Below the pieces are notes generated by a model that saw only the letters and a program-made list of their open reading frames with translations, made no database searches and was not told the origin of the DNA. A program made the translations under genes and the position numbers. A stretch of DNA of 64,000 nt from JAJDTQ01 sp963422385 (lineage in GTDB: Bacteria > Desulfobacterota > Binatia > UBA9968 > JAJDTQ01), in NCBI GenBank assembly GCA_963422385.1, contig OY729432.1, positions 3,100,001 through 3,164,000 of the forward strand, given 5' to 3'. Shown here in pieces: positions 1 to 9,097 of the stretch (its first letter is position 1; each line of letters starts with the position of its first letter).

Positions 1-1647
1 CGGAGGTCCCCTCGCTGCTCGCCTTCAACGCAACGCTTATCGTGTCGGACGGGCTCAAAGCCCGGATCGGCACACTCACTGCCGGGCGGGAATGGTTCAA
101 ACCGTGGCGCACAATTTCGGGCGAGACACTGGCCGACGCTCGCCTGCCCCAATTGCAGGTCATGCTCGAAGGGGTCTGCGCGCCGCGCCGGTTCCTGGCG
201 CTGGTCCGCGACTTCATCGTATTCGAGGACGACGGCGGCGGTGCGCTGGTCAAGAAGATGGCCGGCTACCACCAGTTCCACGCGGTCGAGACGGCGGTCA
301 CCGAGACCTGCGCGCGGCAGAGCTTCGACAGGCGGTGCCGGAGGTTCGCGAGGAGAGATGCCGCTACGAGTCCGGCCGTGAGCCGGGCGACCGGCGCATC
401 GGCGTGGTCCGGCACACGCAAGGGTCGGGCAAGAGCCTGACCATGGCCTTCCATGCCGGGCGCATCATCCGCGAGCCGGCGATGAGCAATCCCACCATCG
501 TTGTACTGACCGACCGCAACGACCTGGACGACCAACTCTTCGCCACCTTCGCGCGCTGCGCCGACCTGCTGCGTCAACCCCCGGTGCAGGCGGCGAGCCG
601 GGCGGCCTCGGCGTCGATTATCCGGGTCTGGCGCATGAACTGAAGCGCGCGCTGGCAACCTACACCGAGAGCGGCGGAACGGGACAGGCCGCGCTGGATC
701 AGGGGCAAGCGGTAGCCGCGATGCTGAAGAAGTACGAGGTCTGCTGCGGCTTGTTCCACGGCTTCGACCGGTCGCCGTGGGTCGCTGGCTCCGGCGGTAC
801 GGCTGGGTCTGCTGCCCGCCGCGCAGGAACACGTGCTGGCCCAGGAACACGGCAAGGATCGACTGATCGGCGCGGTCGCGCACTGTCACAGGCGTTGGCC
901 TTGGCCGTGCCGCACGAGGAGGCGCTGCGCATCCGCGACGATGTGGCGTTCTTTCAGGCGGTGCAATCGGTGCTGGCCAAGCGCGCGCCTGCCGAGGCGC
1001 GGCCCGAGGAAGATGTGGACCACGCCGTCCGCCAGATCATTTCGCGGGCGGTGGCGTCCGAGGGCGTGATCGACATCTTTGCCGTCGCCGGGCTGGACAA
1101 GCCCGACGTCTCGATCCTGTCCGAAGAATTTCTGGCCGAGGTGCAGGTCATGCCACAGCGCAACCTCGCCGTAGAGCTGTTGCAGAAACCGTTGAGGAGC
1201 GAACTTGCCACCCGCCGGCGGAAGAACGTCGTCCAGGCGCGGTCGTTCGCCGAGATGCTGGAGCGGACCCTGCGCCGCTACCAGAACCGGGCCATCGAGG
1301 CCGCGCAGGTGATCGAGGAACTGATCGGGCTTGCCCGCGACATGCGCGTGGCGAAGCGATTGGGCTCGGAGGACGAGCTCGCCTTCTACGACGCGCTCGA
1401 GACCAACGACAGCGCGGTTCAGGTGCTGGGCGACGAGACGCAGCGCGACATCGCGCGCGAACTGGTCGAAACCGTACGCGGCAACGTCACCATCGACTGG
1501 ACGCTGCGCGAGAACGTCCGCGCCAATCTCCGCCGGCTGGTCAAGCGGTGCCTGCGCAAGCACGGCTATCCACCCGAAAGGCAGGAGGAGGCGACGCGAA
1601 CGGTGCTCGAGCAGACGGAGGCGCTGTCAGCCGGCTGGGCAGCGTAA
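1..1647 (+). pseudogene. hsdR: Type I restriction endonuclease subunit R (HsdR), decayed and internally deleted
   Basis: This is a remnant of the ATP-dependent restriction and translocation subunit of a type I restriction enzyme. The gene runs in from the left edge. Frame 3 gives an HsdR-like N-terminal part up to about base 330. Frame 2 then carries the P-loop motif HTQGSGKS and the following TDRNDLDDQLF block to about base 590. From about 601, frame 1 encodes the C-terminal helical region through GGTGQ and KYEVCCGLFHGFD, with a further frame excursion at about 775-885 before the normal C-terminus at 1647. About 300 residues that should hold the DEAD box and the later helicase motifs are missing between 590 and 601. 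Frameshifts plus deletion mean no functional enzyme. No hsdM or hsdS is present in the window. Confidence 0.85.
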
Positions 1648-1701
1648 TGCCGATTGAAACGCGCGATGCAGGGTAAGCGGTGCGGGCGGCCCACCTGGAT
1701 T

Positions 1702-1810
1702 TCAGCTTGACGCCGGGTCGAAGTTCCAGGGCAGGAGTTCGTGGACCCGCGATTGCGGGTGGCCGGCGGCAATTTTCTCGAGGGTGCTCTTGAGCCAGGT
1801 GTTCTTCACT
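1702..1810 (-). pseudogene. IS66-family transposase C-terminal remnant
   Basis: Read on the minus strand, this stretch encodes about 35 residues ending in a stop at 1702. It contains NTWLKSTLEKIAAGHP followed by SRVHELLPWNF, the typical C-terminal end of IS66-type (TnpC) transposases. No catalytic DDE region, TnpA/TnpB or terminal repeat is visible, so this is a short relic next to the dead hsdR. It supports this end of the window being an old insertion-prone region. Confidence 0.65.
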
Positions 1811-2244
1811 GTCAGTTTAAGCCGGACCTTGCGCCAGCAAGTCCCCGGCTGTCGTAGCCATAAATCAACCCGGCCACGGATTTGGAATGGACTTCACGGA
1901 TCCAGAAAAGATCTTCGCGCGGTCCGTCCTTCAGAAACCGGTGGGTATACCGCAAGTCCTGCTCCATGGTAGCTAAGGTCTGGCGGACCATTACGTCAGC
2001 CATGCTGGCCCGACTACGTCGAATTGCTTCGCTCCGAGGGAACGCATATGGGTACATCGGAATATGGCGTGTAGACTCCGATAACAGTAATCAACGGACG
2101 ATGCTACGCGCCGCCGACTCCGATGCCTGCCCTCATGGGATGGCACTATGACAGCGTGTCCAAGGTAGATAAGCTGCCCCCGGTAGTCGCACTGGACCAG
2201 CCGCTAACCGGCGGCGTTTTCGTCACTGATCATCGCGTGGCGCA
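1811..2244. other. Non-coding or uncertain stretch between the IS66 relic and the epimerase-like gene
   Basis: No convincing gene was found here. The minus strand has an open frame of up to 81 codons (2057 down to 1812) starting MYPYAFPRSEAIRR, which I do not recognise. It abuts the transposase relic and could be more of the same debris. A small GC-rich hairpin (GCCGC, 6-nt loop, GCGGC) at 2199-2214 is followed by GTTTT on the plus strand and might act as a weak terminator just upstream of the next gene. Confidence 0.3.
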
Positions 2245-3159
2245 TTGGAGCAACTCTTCGGGAGTCTCGTCATCGATACCGTAATTACCGGGGCCAACGG
2301 GGTGTTGGGAAAGGCGGTGATCCGGCGTCTGGGGGAAACGCCGGATCGATTTCGTGTGCGTGCGCTGGCGCGCGGCCAACGCCAGGCGGAGAGCCTGGCG
2401 GGTCTTCCGGCCGCAGCCGTACAGGTCGACTACAGCGACCCGGAGTCGTTGGCGGATGCGCTCGACGGCGCCGCGGCCGTCGTGCATCTGGCGGGCGCGC
2501 TTCAGCCGCGGAGCGGGGAGCGGCTTCACGACGCCAACGCCGGGACCACCCGGAGCGTGGTATCGGCCGCCAAGGGAGCCGGCATCCGGAGGTTCGTCTA
2601 CCTGAGCGCACCGGGCGCGGAGCTTTTTTCACCCAATGAGTACCTGCGGTCCAAGGCCTTGGCGGAATCGGCCATACACCGGGCCGGATTCGAAGCGGTG
2701 GTCTTCCGCGTCCCCATGGTGCTGGGGGCGGACACGCCTTCCACGAGGACCCTTCTTCATCTGGCCGGGAGGAGGGTGGTGCCGTTGGTAAAGATGGGCA
2801 GGGTCCGCATACAACCGGTGGCGTTGCCGGACGTGATCGGCGCCGTCCAATGGGCGCTCGAGGTGGAGAATCCCCCGGTCCATACCCTGGACTTGGTGGG
2901 TCCCGACACCTTGACCTACGTCGATCTGCTGCGCCGGGCCTCGGCGCGCATCGGCCGCCGACCGTTGATCCTGGGCGTGCCGGGCTCCTTGACAGAGGGA
3001 GTGGCGGCGGTCGCCGGGCGGTTGGGATGGGGTTGGAACTGGACCCTTTTCGATACGCTGTTCAACGAGCACCTGGGAGACGCCACGGAGATACGGGGGC
3101 TCCTGCCGTTTCCACTGACGCCGGTGAACGACTTGCTGGATGAACTATTGGCCCAATGA
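2245..3159 (+). CDS. NAD(P)-dependent epimerase/dehydratase-like protein (extended SDR, NDUFA9-like)
   Basis: A Rossmann-fold protein of about 304 residues. The nucleotide-binding motif TGANGVLGKAV lies near the N-terminus, followed by the VVHLAGAL block and RRFVYLSAPGAE. The usual YxxxK pair appears as EYLRSKALAE, as in atypical SDRs that bind NAD(P)H and act on sugars or serve as complex I NDUFA9-like subunits. The substrate cannot be inferred. The start is uncertain: TTG at 2245 is the first possible start and lacks a clear ribosome site. The gene ends 15 bp before a membrane-protein gene on the same strand, so the two are probably co-transcribed. Confidence 0.75.
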   Translation: MEQLFGSLVIDTVITGANGVLGKAVIRRLGETPDRFRVRALARGQRQAESLAGLPAAAVQVDYSDPESLADALDGAAAVVHLAGALQPRSGERLHDANAGTTRSVVSAAKGAGIRRFVYLSAPGAELFSPNEYLRSKALAESAIHRAGFEAVVFRVPMVLGADTPSTRTLLHLAGRRVVPLVKMGRVRIQPVALPDVIGAVQWALEVENPPVHTLDLVGPDTLTYVDLLRRASARIGRRPLILGVPGSLTEGVAAVAGRLGWGWNWTLFDTLFNEHLGDATEIRGLLPFPLTPVNDLLDELLAQ

Positions 3160-3174
3160 CCATGGACAGGGAAC

Positions 3175-4137
3175 GTGAACGACTTCGTCAATCATGAAGC
3201 CACGGCTCCACCCAAGGGGCAAAGCGTCTGGGTGCGGCTCATCCCGGTGGCGCTCACCGTGGTGGTCTTCGGAGTGATTTTCTGGCGCATTCCCTTCGAC
3301 GCCTTCTGGCAGGCGGTCTCCCGCGCCCGGCTGTCGCCGTTCTTCGCGCTCATGGGGTCGTTCTCGCTGTGCTTCTTCCTGGCGGACTCCGCGGTGCTGA
3401 CCGCGTTGATCCGCTGGTTTCACGGACCGATTCGCTACCGGGAGCTGTTGCCGGTGCGGGCGTCCACCTACATCGTTTCCATCATCAACACGCAGCTTGC
3501 CCAGGCCGCGCTGGCGCTCTACCTCAACCGGCGATTCAGGACGCCCCTGGGCGCGATCACCAGCACGGTCATCCTGCTCATCCTGCTGGAGGCCACCAAC
3601 CTGATCTTCTTCGCCACCGTGGGCTCGGCGGCCTTTCCCGGAGGGACACCGGCGGTCTTCTTCGCGCTGCCGGTGGTGCTGGCGCTGGTGTGGACCGCCG
3701 CCGTCGGCATCGCTCGTGGCGGGCTTGGGGCGCTGGGACGGCGGGCGGGCGGCAACGTGCTCTTGTCCACGTTCCGCAGAGTCGGGTTACGCCAGGCCCT
3801 GGCGATTCTCGGCCTCAAGGGCTCGGTCTTCTTCCTGTCGCTCCTGGTCCACGCCCAGGCGCTGACGTTCTTCGGCATCGAGATACCCGTGCTGCCGCTG
3901 CTGGCGTTCCTGCCCATCGTCTACCTCGTGGCTGCGCTGCCCGTCACCGTGGCCCATCTCGGCACCTCCCAGGCCGCCTGGATCTTCTTCTTCGGTGGTT
4001 ACGCCGCCGAAGCCGACCTGCTTGCCTACAGCCTCGCCGCCCACCTGACGTTCATGTTGGCCAACGGCTCCTTCGGGCTGATTTTCCTGCCGCGGGTCTA
4101 CGCGGATCTGTTTTCGAGGAGAGTGGAGGGACACTGA
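3175..4137 (+). CDS. Lysylphosphatidylglycerol synthetase TM region/UPF0104-like membrane protein
   Basis: A polytopic inner-membrane protein of 320 residues with about eight hydrophobic segments, beginning with VWVRLIPVALTVVVFGVIFW after a short cytoplasmic tail. Length and segment layout match the flippase-like N-terminal half of MprF and the UPF0104/AglD group. These are thought to move or accommodate lipid-linked substrates, but function is rarely proven. It starts with GTG at 3175, 15 bp after the epimerase-like gene, so an envelope or glycolipid role for the pair is plausible but inferred. Confidence 0.65.
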   Translation: MNDFVNHEATAPPKGQSVWVRLIPVALTVVVFGVIFWRIPFDAFWQAVSRARLSPFFALMGSFSLCFFLADSAVLTALIRWFHGPIRYRELLPVRASTYIVSIINTQLAQAALALYLNRRFRTPLGAITSTVILLILLEATNLIFFATVGSAAFPGGTPAVFFALPVVLALVWTAAVGIARGGLGALGRRAGGNVLLSTFRRVGLRQALAILGLKGSVFFLSLLVHAQALTFFGIEIPVLPLLAFLPIVYLVAALPVTVAHLGTSQAAWIFFFGGYAAEADLLAYSLAAHLTFMLANGSFGLIFLPRVYADLFSRRVEGH

Positions 4138-4192
4138 TCGTTGAGCCTTGGGAGGTCACGTGCTATTTGGCCAGAATGGTCAGGAGGAAGAC

Positions 4193-4438
4193 ATGATCTG
4201 GCAAGTACAAGAAGCCAAGGCGCGTTTTAGTGAGTTGGTGCGCGATGCCGCGGAGTCGGGGCCGCAGACCATCACGGTGCGCGGGCGCAGGGCGGCCGTG
4301 GTGCTGTCCGCGGACGACTATGACCGCCTGAAGCGCCCGCAACCCTCGATGGCCGAGTTTCTGCGGGCTTCTGCCCGTGTGGGCGTGGAACTGGACATTG
4401 AGCGTGACAAGTCGCTACCGCGTGAAATCGATCCGTGA
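4193..4438 (+). CDS. Antitoxin, Phd/YefM family
   Basis: An 81-residue antitoxin starting MIWQVQEAKARFSELVRDA, the standard Phd/YefM opening (DNA-binding N-terminal half), with the ITVRGRRAAVVLSADDYDRL core. The C-terminal part (residues about 52-81) would wrap the toxin. ATG at 4193 is chosen because a good ribosome site (AGGAGGA) lies 5-6 nt upstream; the frame is open further upstream but carries no such signal. Its stop overlaps the toxin start by 4 bp (GTGA), so the two are translationally coupled. Proteins of this type repress their own promoter together with the toxin. Confidence 0.88.
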   Translation: MIWQVQEAKARFSELVRDAAESGPQTITVRGRRAAVVLSADDYDRLKRPQPSMAEFLRASARVGVELDIERDKSLPREIDP

Positions 4439-4842
4439 GCTATCTGATCGACACCTGCGCGCTATCGGAACTACTCAAGCCGAGACCCTCGCGCCGGGTT
4501 TCCCGGTGGTTCCTGGAGACCCCGCAAACCTCCATGTTCGTCAGCGTCCTGACCTTGGGCGAGATCCGGAAGGGGACCATGATGCTTGGGGCGGGCCGTC
4601 GCCGGGTACGGCTCAACGCGTGGTTGGAAACGGAGTTGCCGGCGTGGGCGGGAGACCGCATTCTGCCGGTTGATGCGGATGTAGCCGATACGTGGGGTCG
4701 CCTCATGGCCCGTCCCGAGAGGATCCCCGCGGTGGACGGTCTGATTGCCGCTACCGCGCTACGGCACCGCCTTACCGTCGTCACCCGCAACGGGGCCGAC
4801 TTTGTCGCTACCGGCGTGGAGTTGCTGAATCCGTGGAAGTAG
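4435..4842 (+). CDS. PIN-domain ribonuclease toxin (VapC/FitB type)
   Basis: A 135-residue PIN-domain RNase toxin. The acidic metal-binding residues are visible: D in LIDTCALSE near the N-terminus, E in LTLGEIRKG, D in AVDGLIAATA, and the late RNGADF block. The GTG start at 4435 overlaps the antitoxin stop. Together with the Phd-type antitoxin it forms a complete, apparently intact type II toxin-antitoxin module. VapC toxins typically cut tRNA or rRNA, but the target here is unknown. Confidence 0.88.
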   Translation: MSYLIDTCALSELLKPRPSRRVSRWFLETPQTSMFVSVLTLGEIRKGTMMLGAGRRRVRLNAWLETELPAWAGDRILPVDADVADTWGRLMARPERIPAVDGLIAATALRHRLTVVTRNGADFVATGVELLNPWK

Positions 4843-4858
4843 TGAGGCTCGCAACCGC

Positions 4859-6112
4859 ATGTCGATGACGCCTTCGCCGCCAACCTCGTTCATCCGCTCC
4901 CGCGCCCAACGCCTTGCGGCCGCGGCCCGCGACCTGGGGCAGGAACGCCTTCGCCTGCTGAGCGTCGTCACCGGCGGGCACATCGCGATCCACTGGTTCC
5001 AGCAGTTGTTCCCGGTGGCGCTGCCGTTCATCAAGGCGGGACTGGGTCTGAGCGCGGTTCAGACCGGAGCGCTGGCGTCGGCGCGCCAGTTCGGGCAAGG
5101 CACCCTCAATCTCCCGGCCGGCATACTCGCCGACACGCTGCACCGACACCGGGACATGATCCTGGCCTCGTCATTGGTCATGATGGGCGTGGCGTATCTG
5201 CTCTTCGGTAGCCGCGGCGGTTTCGGGGTGGCATTCGCGGCCAGCGTGCTCATCGGCTTCGGCACCGCCTTGTGGCATCCCACGGCGGCCGCCACCCTCA
5301 CCTCCAGGTTCCCCGAGCGTCGAGGCACGGCCATGTCGGTGCATGGCACGGGCGCGACGTTGAGCGACAGCCTGGCGCCGTTGGCGCAGGGAGCATTGCT
5401 GGCGGCGTTGCCCTGGGAGGGAATCCTCTGGTGGCAAATCGTGCCGGGTGTGTTCTTCGGCTTTCTCGTCCTGCGCGGCCTGCTCGGGATTTTCAGGCAG
5501 GAGGAGGCAATCCCGTCCCGCGCCACGCGTTTCCGCGAGATGCTTGCGCTGCTCAGGAACGGCTCGTTCGTGGCCATATCGGCCGCCAGGGGCTTCCTCA
5601 CCATGGGACGCGTGGTGATTCTGACCTTTCTGCCCGTCTATCTCGTCGAGGATTTGGGCTTCTCGGCCGAAGCGCTGGGCGTCTACATCATGCTGCTCCA
5701 CGTGGTCGGTATTTTCTCCCAGACCCCCTTGGGCTATCTGTCCGATCGTTACGGCCGAAAGCCGGTGCTGGTCCCCTCGATGATCGTCTTGGGCGTTCTT
5801 TACCTGCTTCTGGCCGTAGCTCCGCCGGTGTTGGCTCTGACCCTTGTCATCACCGCCATGGGTACATTTTTCTACACCCTGATGAACGTGCTTACGGCGG
5901 TGATCTCGGACGTGGCCGGCGCCAACGTGCAGGCGTCGTCACAGGGGTTGACCACCGTGATCGCTCAGGTCGCGGTGCTGCCGACGCCGATCATCGCCGG
6001 ATACCTGGCGGACCACCACGGTCTCGGCTACGCGTTCGTCCTTGCGGGGATATTCGTCTTTCTGGCGGCGGCCTGTCTGATGCCGCTAAAGCTGTATACC
6101 GGCGACCGGTAG
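4859..6112 (+). CDS. MFS transporter
   Basis: A 417-residue major facilitator protein with 12 predicted membrane spans in two halves. The A-like loop motif is GILADTLHRHRD after span 2, and the second-half counterpart is GYLSDRYGRKP. A soluble N-terminal tail of about 35 residues precedes the first span. Overall it resembles fosmidomycin-resistance-like or generic drug and organic-anion exporters, and the substrate cannot be assigned. It begins 16 bp after the VapC gene, but its job is probably unrelated to the toxin. Confidence 0.78.
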   Translation: MSMTPSPPTSFIRSRAQRLAAAARDLGQERLRLLSVVTGGHIAIHWFQQLFPVALPFIKAGLGLSAVQTGALASARQFGQGTLNLPAGILADTLHRHRDMILASSLVMMGVAYLLFGSRGGFGVAFAASVLIGFGTALWHPTAAATLTSRFPERRGTAMSVHGTGATLSDSLAPLAQGALLAALPWEGILWWQIVPGVFFGFLVLRGLLGIFRQEEAIPSRATRFREMLALLRNGSFVAISAARGFLTMGRVVILTFLPVYLVEDLGFSAEALGVYIMLLHVVGIFSQTPLGYLSDRYGRKPVLVPSMIVLGVLYLLLAVAPPVLALTLVITAMGTFFYTLMNVLTAVISDVAGANVQASSQGLTTVIAQVAVLPTPIIAGYLADHHGLGYAFVLAGIFVFLAAACLMPLKLYTGDR

Positions 6113-6153
6113 AGTCCGGCGCGGCAGTGTATGGGTCGGGCGCGGTCGCGCGG

Positions 6154-6783
6154 TTACAACCGCCACTCATTGCTGCGTTTCTCCGCTGACCTGCAGAGAT
6201 TCCCTGCGAACACCAGCGCCGTGTACACGAATACCGCGTTGCCCGCCCGATGGATCCAGACGTTCCACCAGCCGCCGTCGAGCCACAGGCCCAGGGCCAC
6301 CGCGCCCACCAGCAGGTAGTAGACGACCCCGGCCGCCTTTCCCGGAAGGTCCTCCAGGAGCCGCGGCCGCCGCTCGGGCCGGGGGGTACGGTTGCGGTAC
6401 AGGAACTGCGCGGCGAGCGCCATGACACCCAGCGGCACCCAGTAGCCCACGAGTCCGAGCCACGCCGCGGCCAGCAGGCTCGACGTGTTGAACAGCATGT
6501 CCGCCAGCGCGTCCAGCCGTCCCCACTTGGCGCTCCCGGCTCCGGCCTTGCGGGCGAAGTATCCGTCCAGCAAGTCGGAAGAGGCGGTAACCAGGTACAG
6601 GGCGAACAGCAACCCACCCGGGGAACCGGAAGCTCCCCGGTGGGTTTCAAGCATGAGGTAGATGAAGGGGACCGGGACGACGAAGCGCCCCAGCGTCAGG
6701 CCGTTGGCGAGCCCGCGGTAAAGGGTGGCAAGGGATGCGCGCGGTCCGCGGCTCAGTTCACGGGCTCCATGACCGATCCGCAA
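6154..6783 (-). CDS. CDP-alcohol phosphatidyltransferase family protein
   Basis: A 209-residue membrane enzyme. It would join a CDP-activated lipid to an alcohol, as in phospholipid synthesis. The family motif is visible as SSDLLDGYFARK followed by WGRLDALAD, which holds the DG..AR and D...D metal-binding aspartates. The glycine before the last two aspartates sits one residue closer than in the usual G-x3-D-x3-D pattern. About five hydrophobic segments follow. The N-terminus overlaps the 3' end of the dioxygenase gene upstream by 31 bp, so the two are probably one transcript. The product lipid is unknown. Confidence 0.72.
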   Translation of the reverse strand: MRIGHGARELSRGPRASLATLYRGLANGLTLGRFVVPVPFIYLMLETHRGASGSPGGLLFALYLVTASSDLLDGYFARKAGAGSAKWGRLDALADMLFNTSSLLAAAWLGLVGYWVPLGVMALAAQFLYRNRTPRPERRPRLLEDLPGKAAGVVYYLLVGAVALGLWLDGGWWNVWIHRAGNAVFVYTALVFAGNLCRSAEKRSNEWRL

Positions 6784-7271
6784 CCGTCACATCGGCGGTT
6801 GGCCTCGCTGCTCCAGAAGCGCTCGAAGATGGGCGGGAGCTGGGCCACGATGTCCGTGAGCTGCACCGATTCCTCGTAGATCCTGGCGTGGCAGTCGTCG
6901 CAGTACCACTGGAACAAATCGAGCTCGCCCTCGCGCCGCTGGCGCTCGATGACGAGACCGACTGTATCAGCTCGCCGTTGCGGCGAGTGAGGCACCTTGG
7001 GAGGGAGCAGGAAGATCTCGCCCGCCCGGATGGGGACGTCCCGGGGAGCGCCGTCCTCCATGATTCTGAGGGTCATGTCTCCTTCGAGCTGGTAGAAGAA
7101 TTCCTCGCCCTCGTCCACGTGGTAGTCCTTGCGGGTGTTGGGTCCGCCCACTACCATGACCGTGAATTCGGTGTCCTTGTAGACCACCTGGTTGCCCACC
7201 GGCGGCTTGAGCAGGTGACGGTGATCGTCGATCCATTTGGCGAAGTTGAGGGGGGGCGTGATGCGGCTCAT
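6753..7271 (-). CDS. nbaC: 3-hydroxyanthranilate 3,4-dioxygenase
   Basis: A 172-residue cupin enzyme that opens the ring of 3-hydroxyanthranilate with O2, in tryptophan/kynurenine or 2-nitrobenzoate breakdown and in quinolinate supply for NAD. With ATG at 7271, the iron ligands fall at H51, E57 and H95, and the C-terminal rubredoxin-like cysteines at C124, C127, C161 and C164. That is essentially the spacing known for the bacterial enzyme. This start is preferred to the ATG two codons upstream (7277) because GGAGG lies 8 nt before it rather than 2. No other kynurenine-pathway gene is adjacent, although amidohydrolases of the ACMSD-like superfamily lie downstream at 10388-12664. Confidence 0.92.
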   Translation of the reverse strand: MSRITPPLNFAKWIDDHRHLLKPPVGNQVVYKDTEFTVMVVGGPNTRKDYHVDEGEEFFYQLEGDMTLRIMEDGAPRDVPIRAGEIFLLPPKVPHSPQRRADTVGLVIERQRREGELDLFQWYCDDCHARIYEESVQLTDIVAQLPPIFERFWSSEANRRCDGCGSVMEPVN

Positions 7272-7340
7272 CTTCATGTCCTCCCTTGAAGCTCGAAACC
7301 CGAACGTGCGGATTGGGAGATCCGGCAGACGCTTGAGTCA

Positions 7341-7418
7341 CTACAGGACGACGGCTTCGGCCCAAGCTTCGTTGAATCCCGCTCCTTCCAGAGCCTTTGC
7401 GGCCTGGAGTGTGTCCAT
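7341..7418 (-). pseudogene. Truncated DUF1640-like small ORF
   Basis: A 25-codon minus-strand frame, MDTLQAAKALEGAGFNEAWA and five more residues, ends in TAG at 7341. It resembles only the first helix of DUF1640-type coiled-coil membrane proteins (DTLxAxKxLxxAGF), and everything after that helix is missing. A fuller relative lies at 12842-13024. It is likely a broken copy, although translation of a very short peptide cannot be excluded. Confidence 0.35.
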
Positions 7419-7478
7419 GGCTGAATCATGCCCCGAGGGTCGGGGCGTGTCAACTCGGGTTGCGATGGCCCCGCAATC

Positions 7479-7973
7479 TCACGAGTCGGCGAGGATGCCG
7501 GCGGCCCAGTGGATGACGGCGTCCTGGGCTGCGTTCTCGGGTGCGGAACCGACCTTCCTGACCGCGGCTCGGGCCGCGGCCAGGGTCATCCCCGCGGCGA
7601 GGAGCACGCATACGGAGAAGGTGCCGGTGCGGCCGATGCCGGCGGCGCAGTGCACGAGGATGCTCTCTCCTTCGGCGAGCAGCCGGGCCGCTTTCCGGGC
7701 CAGGGCCCAGAAGGCTTCCCGGTCCACGGGCGCCTCGAAGTCTTCGATGGGGAAGCTCTCGTGCACCCACGGGGTCCTTTCTTCCAGCAGCGCGCGGGCG
7801 TAAAGCGGCGACTTTTCCTGCAACTCCTCGGGCGGCACGAGGCAGATCACCCGAGAGATTCGGTGTGCGATGATGGCCCGCCACGCTTCCTCGAACACCT
7901 CGTAGCGTCCCGGCATGCTACCCAGATACAGGCGCCCGGCGACGCCGTCGGGAAGTTTCACGGCTGGGTACAT
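7479..7973 (-). CDS. Dual-specificity/tyrosine protein phosphatase-like protein
   Basis: A 164-residue phosphatase. The catalytic P-loop VHCAAGIGRTG carries the nucleophile C109 and phosphate-binding R115. An acidic residue that could serve as the general acid lies in FPIEDFEAP at about residues 74-82. The length fits small dual-specificity phosphatases in bacteria, and the substrate is unknown. It lies alone between the dioxygenase and MetE-like genes on the same strand. Confidence 0.8.
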   Translation of the reverse strand: MYPAVKLPDGVAGRLYLGSMPGRYEVFEEAWRAIIAHRISRVICLVPPEELQEKSPLYARALLEERTPWVHESFPIEDFEAPVDREAFWALARKAARLLAEGESILVHCAAGIGRTGTFSVCVLLAAGMTLAAARAAVRKVGSAPENAAQDAVIHWAAGILADS

Positions 7974-8034
7974 CGGTACGCGTCCTGACAGGCGGGCTCC
8001 GGTAGACGGGCTCGCACGTTGCCGTCGAGAATTA

Positions 8035-9045
8035 TCACAGGGTCCGGCGCAGCTCGGCCGCGGCGTCGGCCAGCAGCCTGGCCTTGGAGAAGGCGAGCTC
8101 GCGGCTCACGGTCATGAGGCCGCAGTCCGGCGCCAGGAGCAGCTTTTCCGGGTCGAGGTATCGGAGGACGTCACGGACGCGCGCCATCACCGATTCCAAC
8201 GGCGGCACCGGAACGTCGCTGGGGTCCACGCAGCCGAACATGACGAGTCGCTCCTTGCACACTTCGAGGATGGCCGGATCGTAGTTGCTGCGGGCGAACT
8301 CCACGGCAAAGCCGCCGATGTCGGTCTCGAGCAGGAGCGGGAACAGCTCAGGGTACTCGTATTCGTGCTGCAGGTCCTTGCCGCCGGGATAGCCGTAACA
8401 GAGGTGGACGATGGTCGGGATGGTGATCCCCTCGATGCATCGGTCGAGCGCCCGGGCGCCGTAGGCCGCCACCTTCTCGTGGTAGCGGGTCATGGCGGGC
8501 TCGTCGATCTGGACCACGTCGGCGCCTGCGGCCTGAAGGTCCCGCAGCTCTTCGTTGATGGCCGCGGCCACGTCCATGGCCATGGCAGCCTCGTCGCCGT
8601 AGTGTTCGTCGAGGGTGCTGTCCACCACCGTCATGGGTCCCGGCACCGCCATCTTCACCGGCCGGTCCGTGCGCCCCTTGGCAAATCGGAGGTCATCCAC
8701 CACGGCCGGCGTCCGCCGTTTGAGGGCGCCGTACACGTGGGGCACCTCGTGCACGTCGTCGCGCCGCCGGTACACTCCCTTGGGGACCCGGTTCACCGTG
8801 TCCACGCCTTCCAGCGAGTTCAGGATATGGTCGATGAAGTGCGGCCGTCGCTGCTCGCCGTCGGTGACGAGGTCCAGGCCCGCCAGCTCCTGGTCGCGGA
8901 TGGCCAGGCTGGTGGCGTCGTCAAGGCCTTCGCGGAGCCGTTCACCCTCCAGATTGAACGTCGTTTGGCTGCGCGCGGCATTGGCAAGCCACTTGGGTCG
9001 CGGAAAGCTGCCGATGGTGGTGGCGGCTATGGGCGGTAGTTGCAT
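8035..9045 (-). CDS. MetE C-terminal-like methyltransferase family protein (cobalamin-independent methionine synthase fold)
   Basis: A 336-residue protein matching the catalytic C-terminal barrel of MetE. It opens with TTIGSFPRP and DQELAGLDLVTDGEQ, with IDEPAMTRYHE in the middle. The zinc-site pieces are VHLCYG (H and C) and APDCGL (C). It lacks the N-terminal MetE half, as do the archaeal-type core enzymes and many paralogues of uncertain substrate. ATG at 9045 is preferred to 9057 because GGAGGG sits 5 nt before it. Genes downstream on the strand are unrelated to methionine synthesis, so a role in another methyl transfer or carbon-sulfur reaction is possible. Confidence 0.75.
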   Translation of the reverse strand: MQLPPIAATTIGSFPRPKWLANAARSQTTFNLEGERLREGLDDATSLAIRDQELAGLDLVTDGEQRRPHFIDHILNSLEGVDTVNRVPKGVYRRRDDVHEVPHVYGALKRRTPAVVDDLRFAKGRTDRPVKMAVPGPMTVVDSTLDEHYGDEAAMAMDVAAAINEELRDLQAAGADVVQIDEPAMTRYHEKVAAYGARALDRCIEGITIPTIVHLCYGYPGGKDLQHEYEYPELFPLLLETDIGGFAVEFARSNYDPAILEVCKERLVMFGCVDPSDVPVPPLESVMARVRDVLRYLDPEKLLLAPDCGLMTVSRELAFSKARLLADAAAELRRTL

Positions 9046-9097
9046 GGGACCCTCCATGAGCGATGATCGAGTGAATTGCGTGGACGGTTCGGGAACG

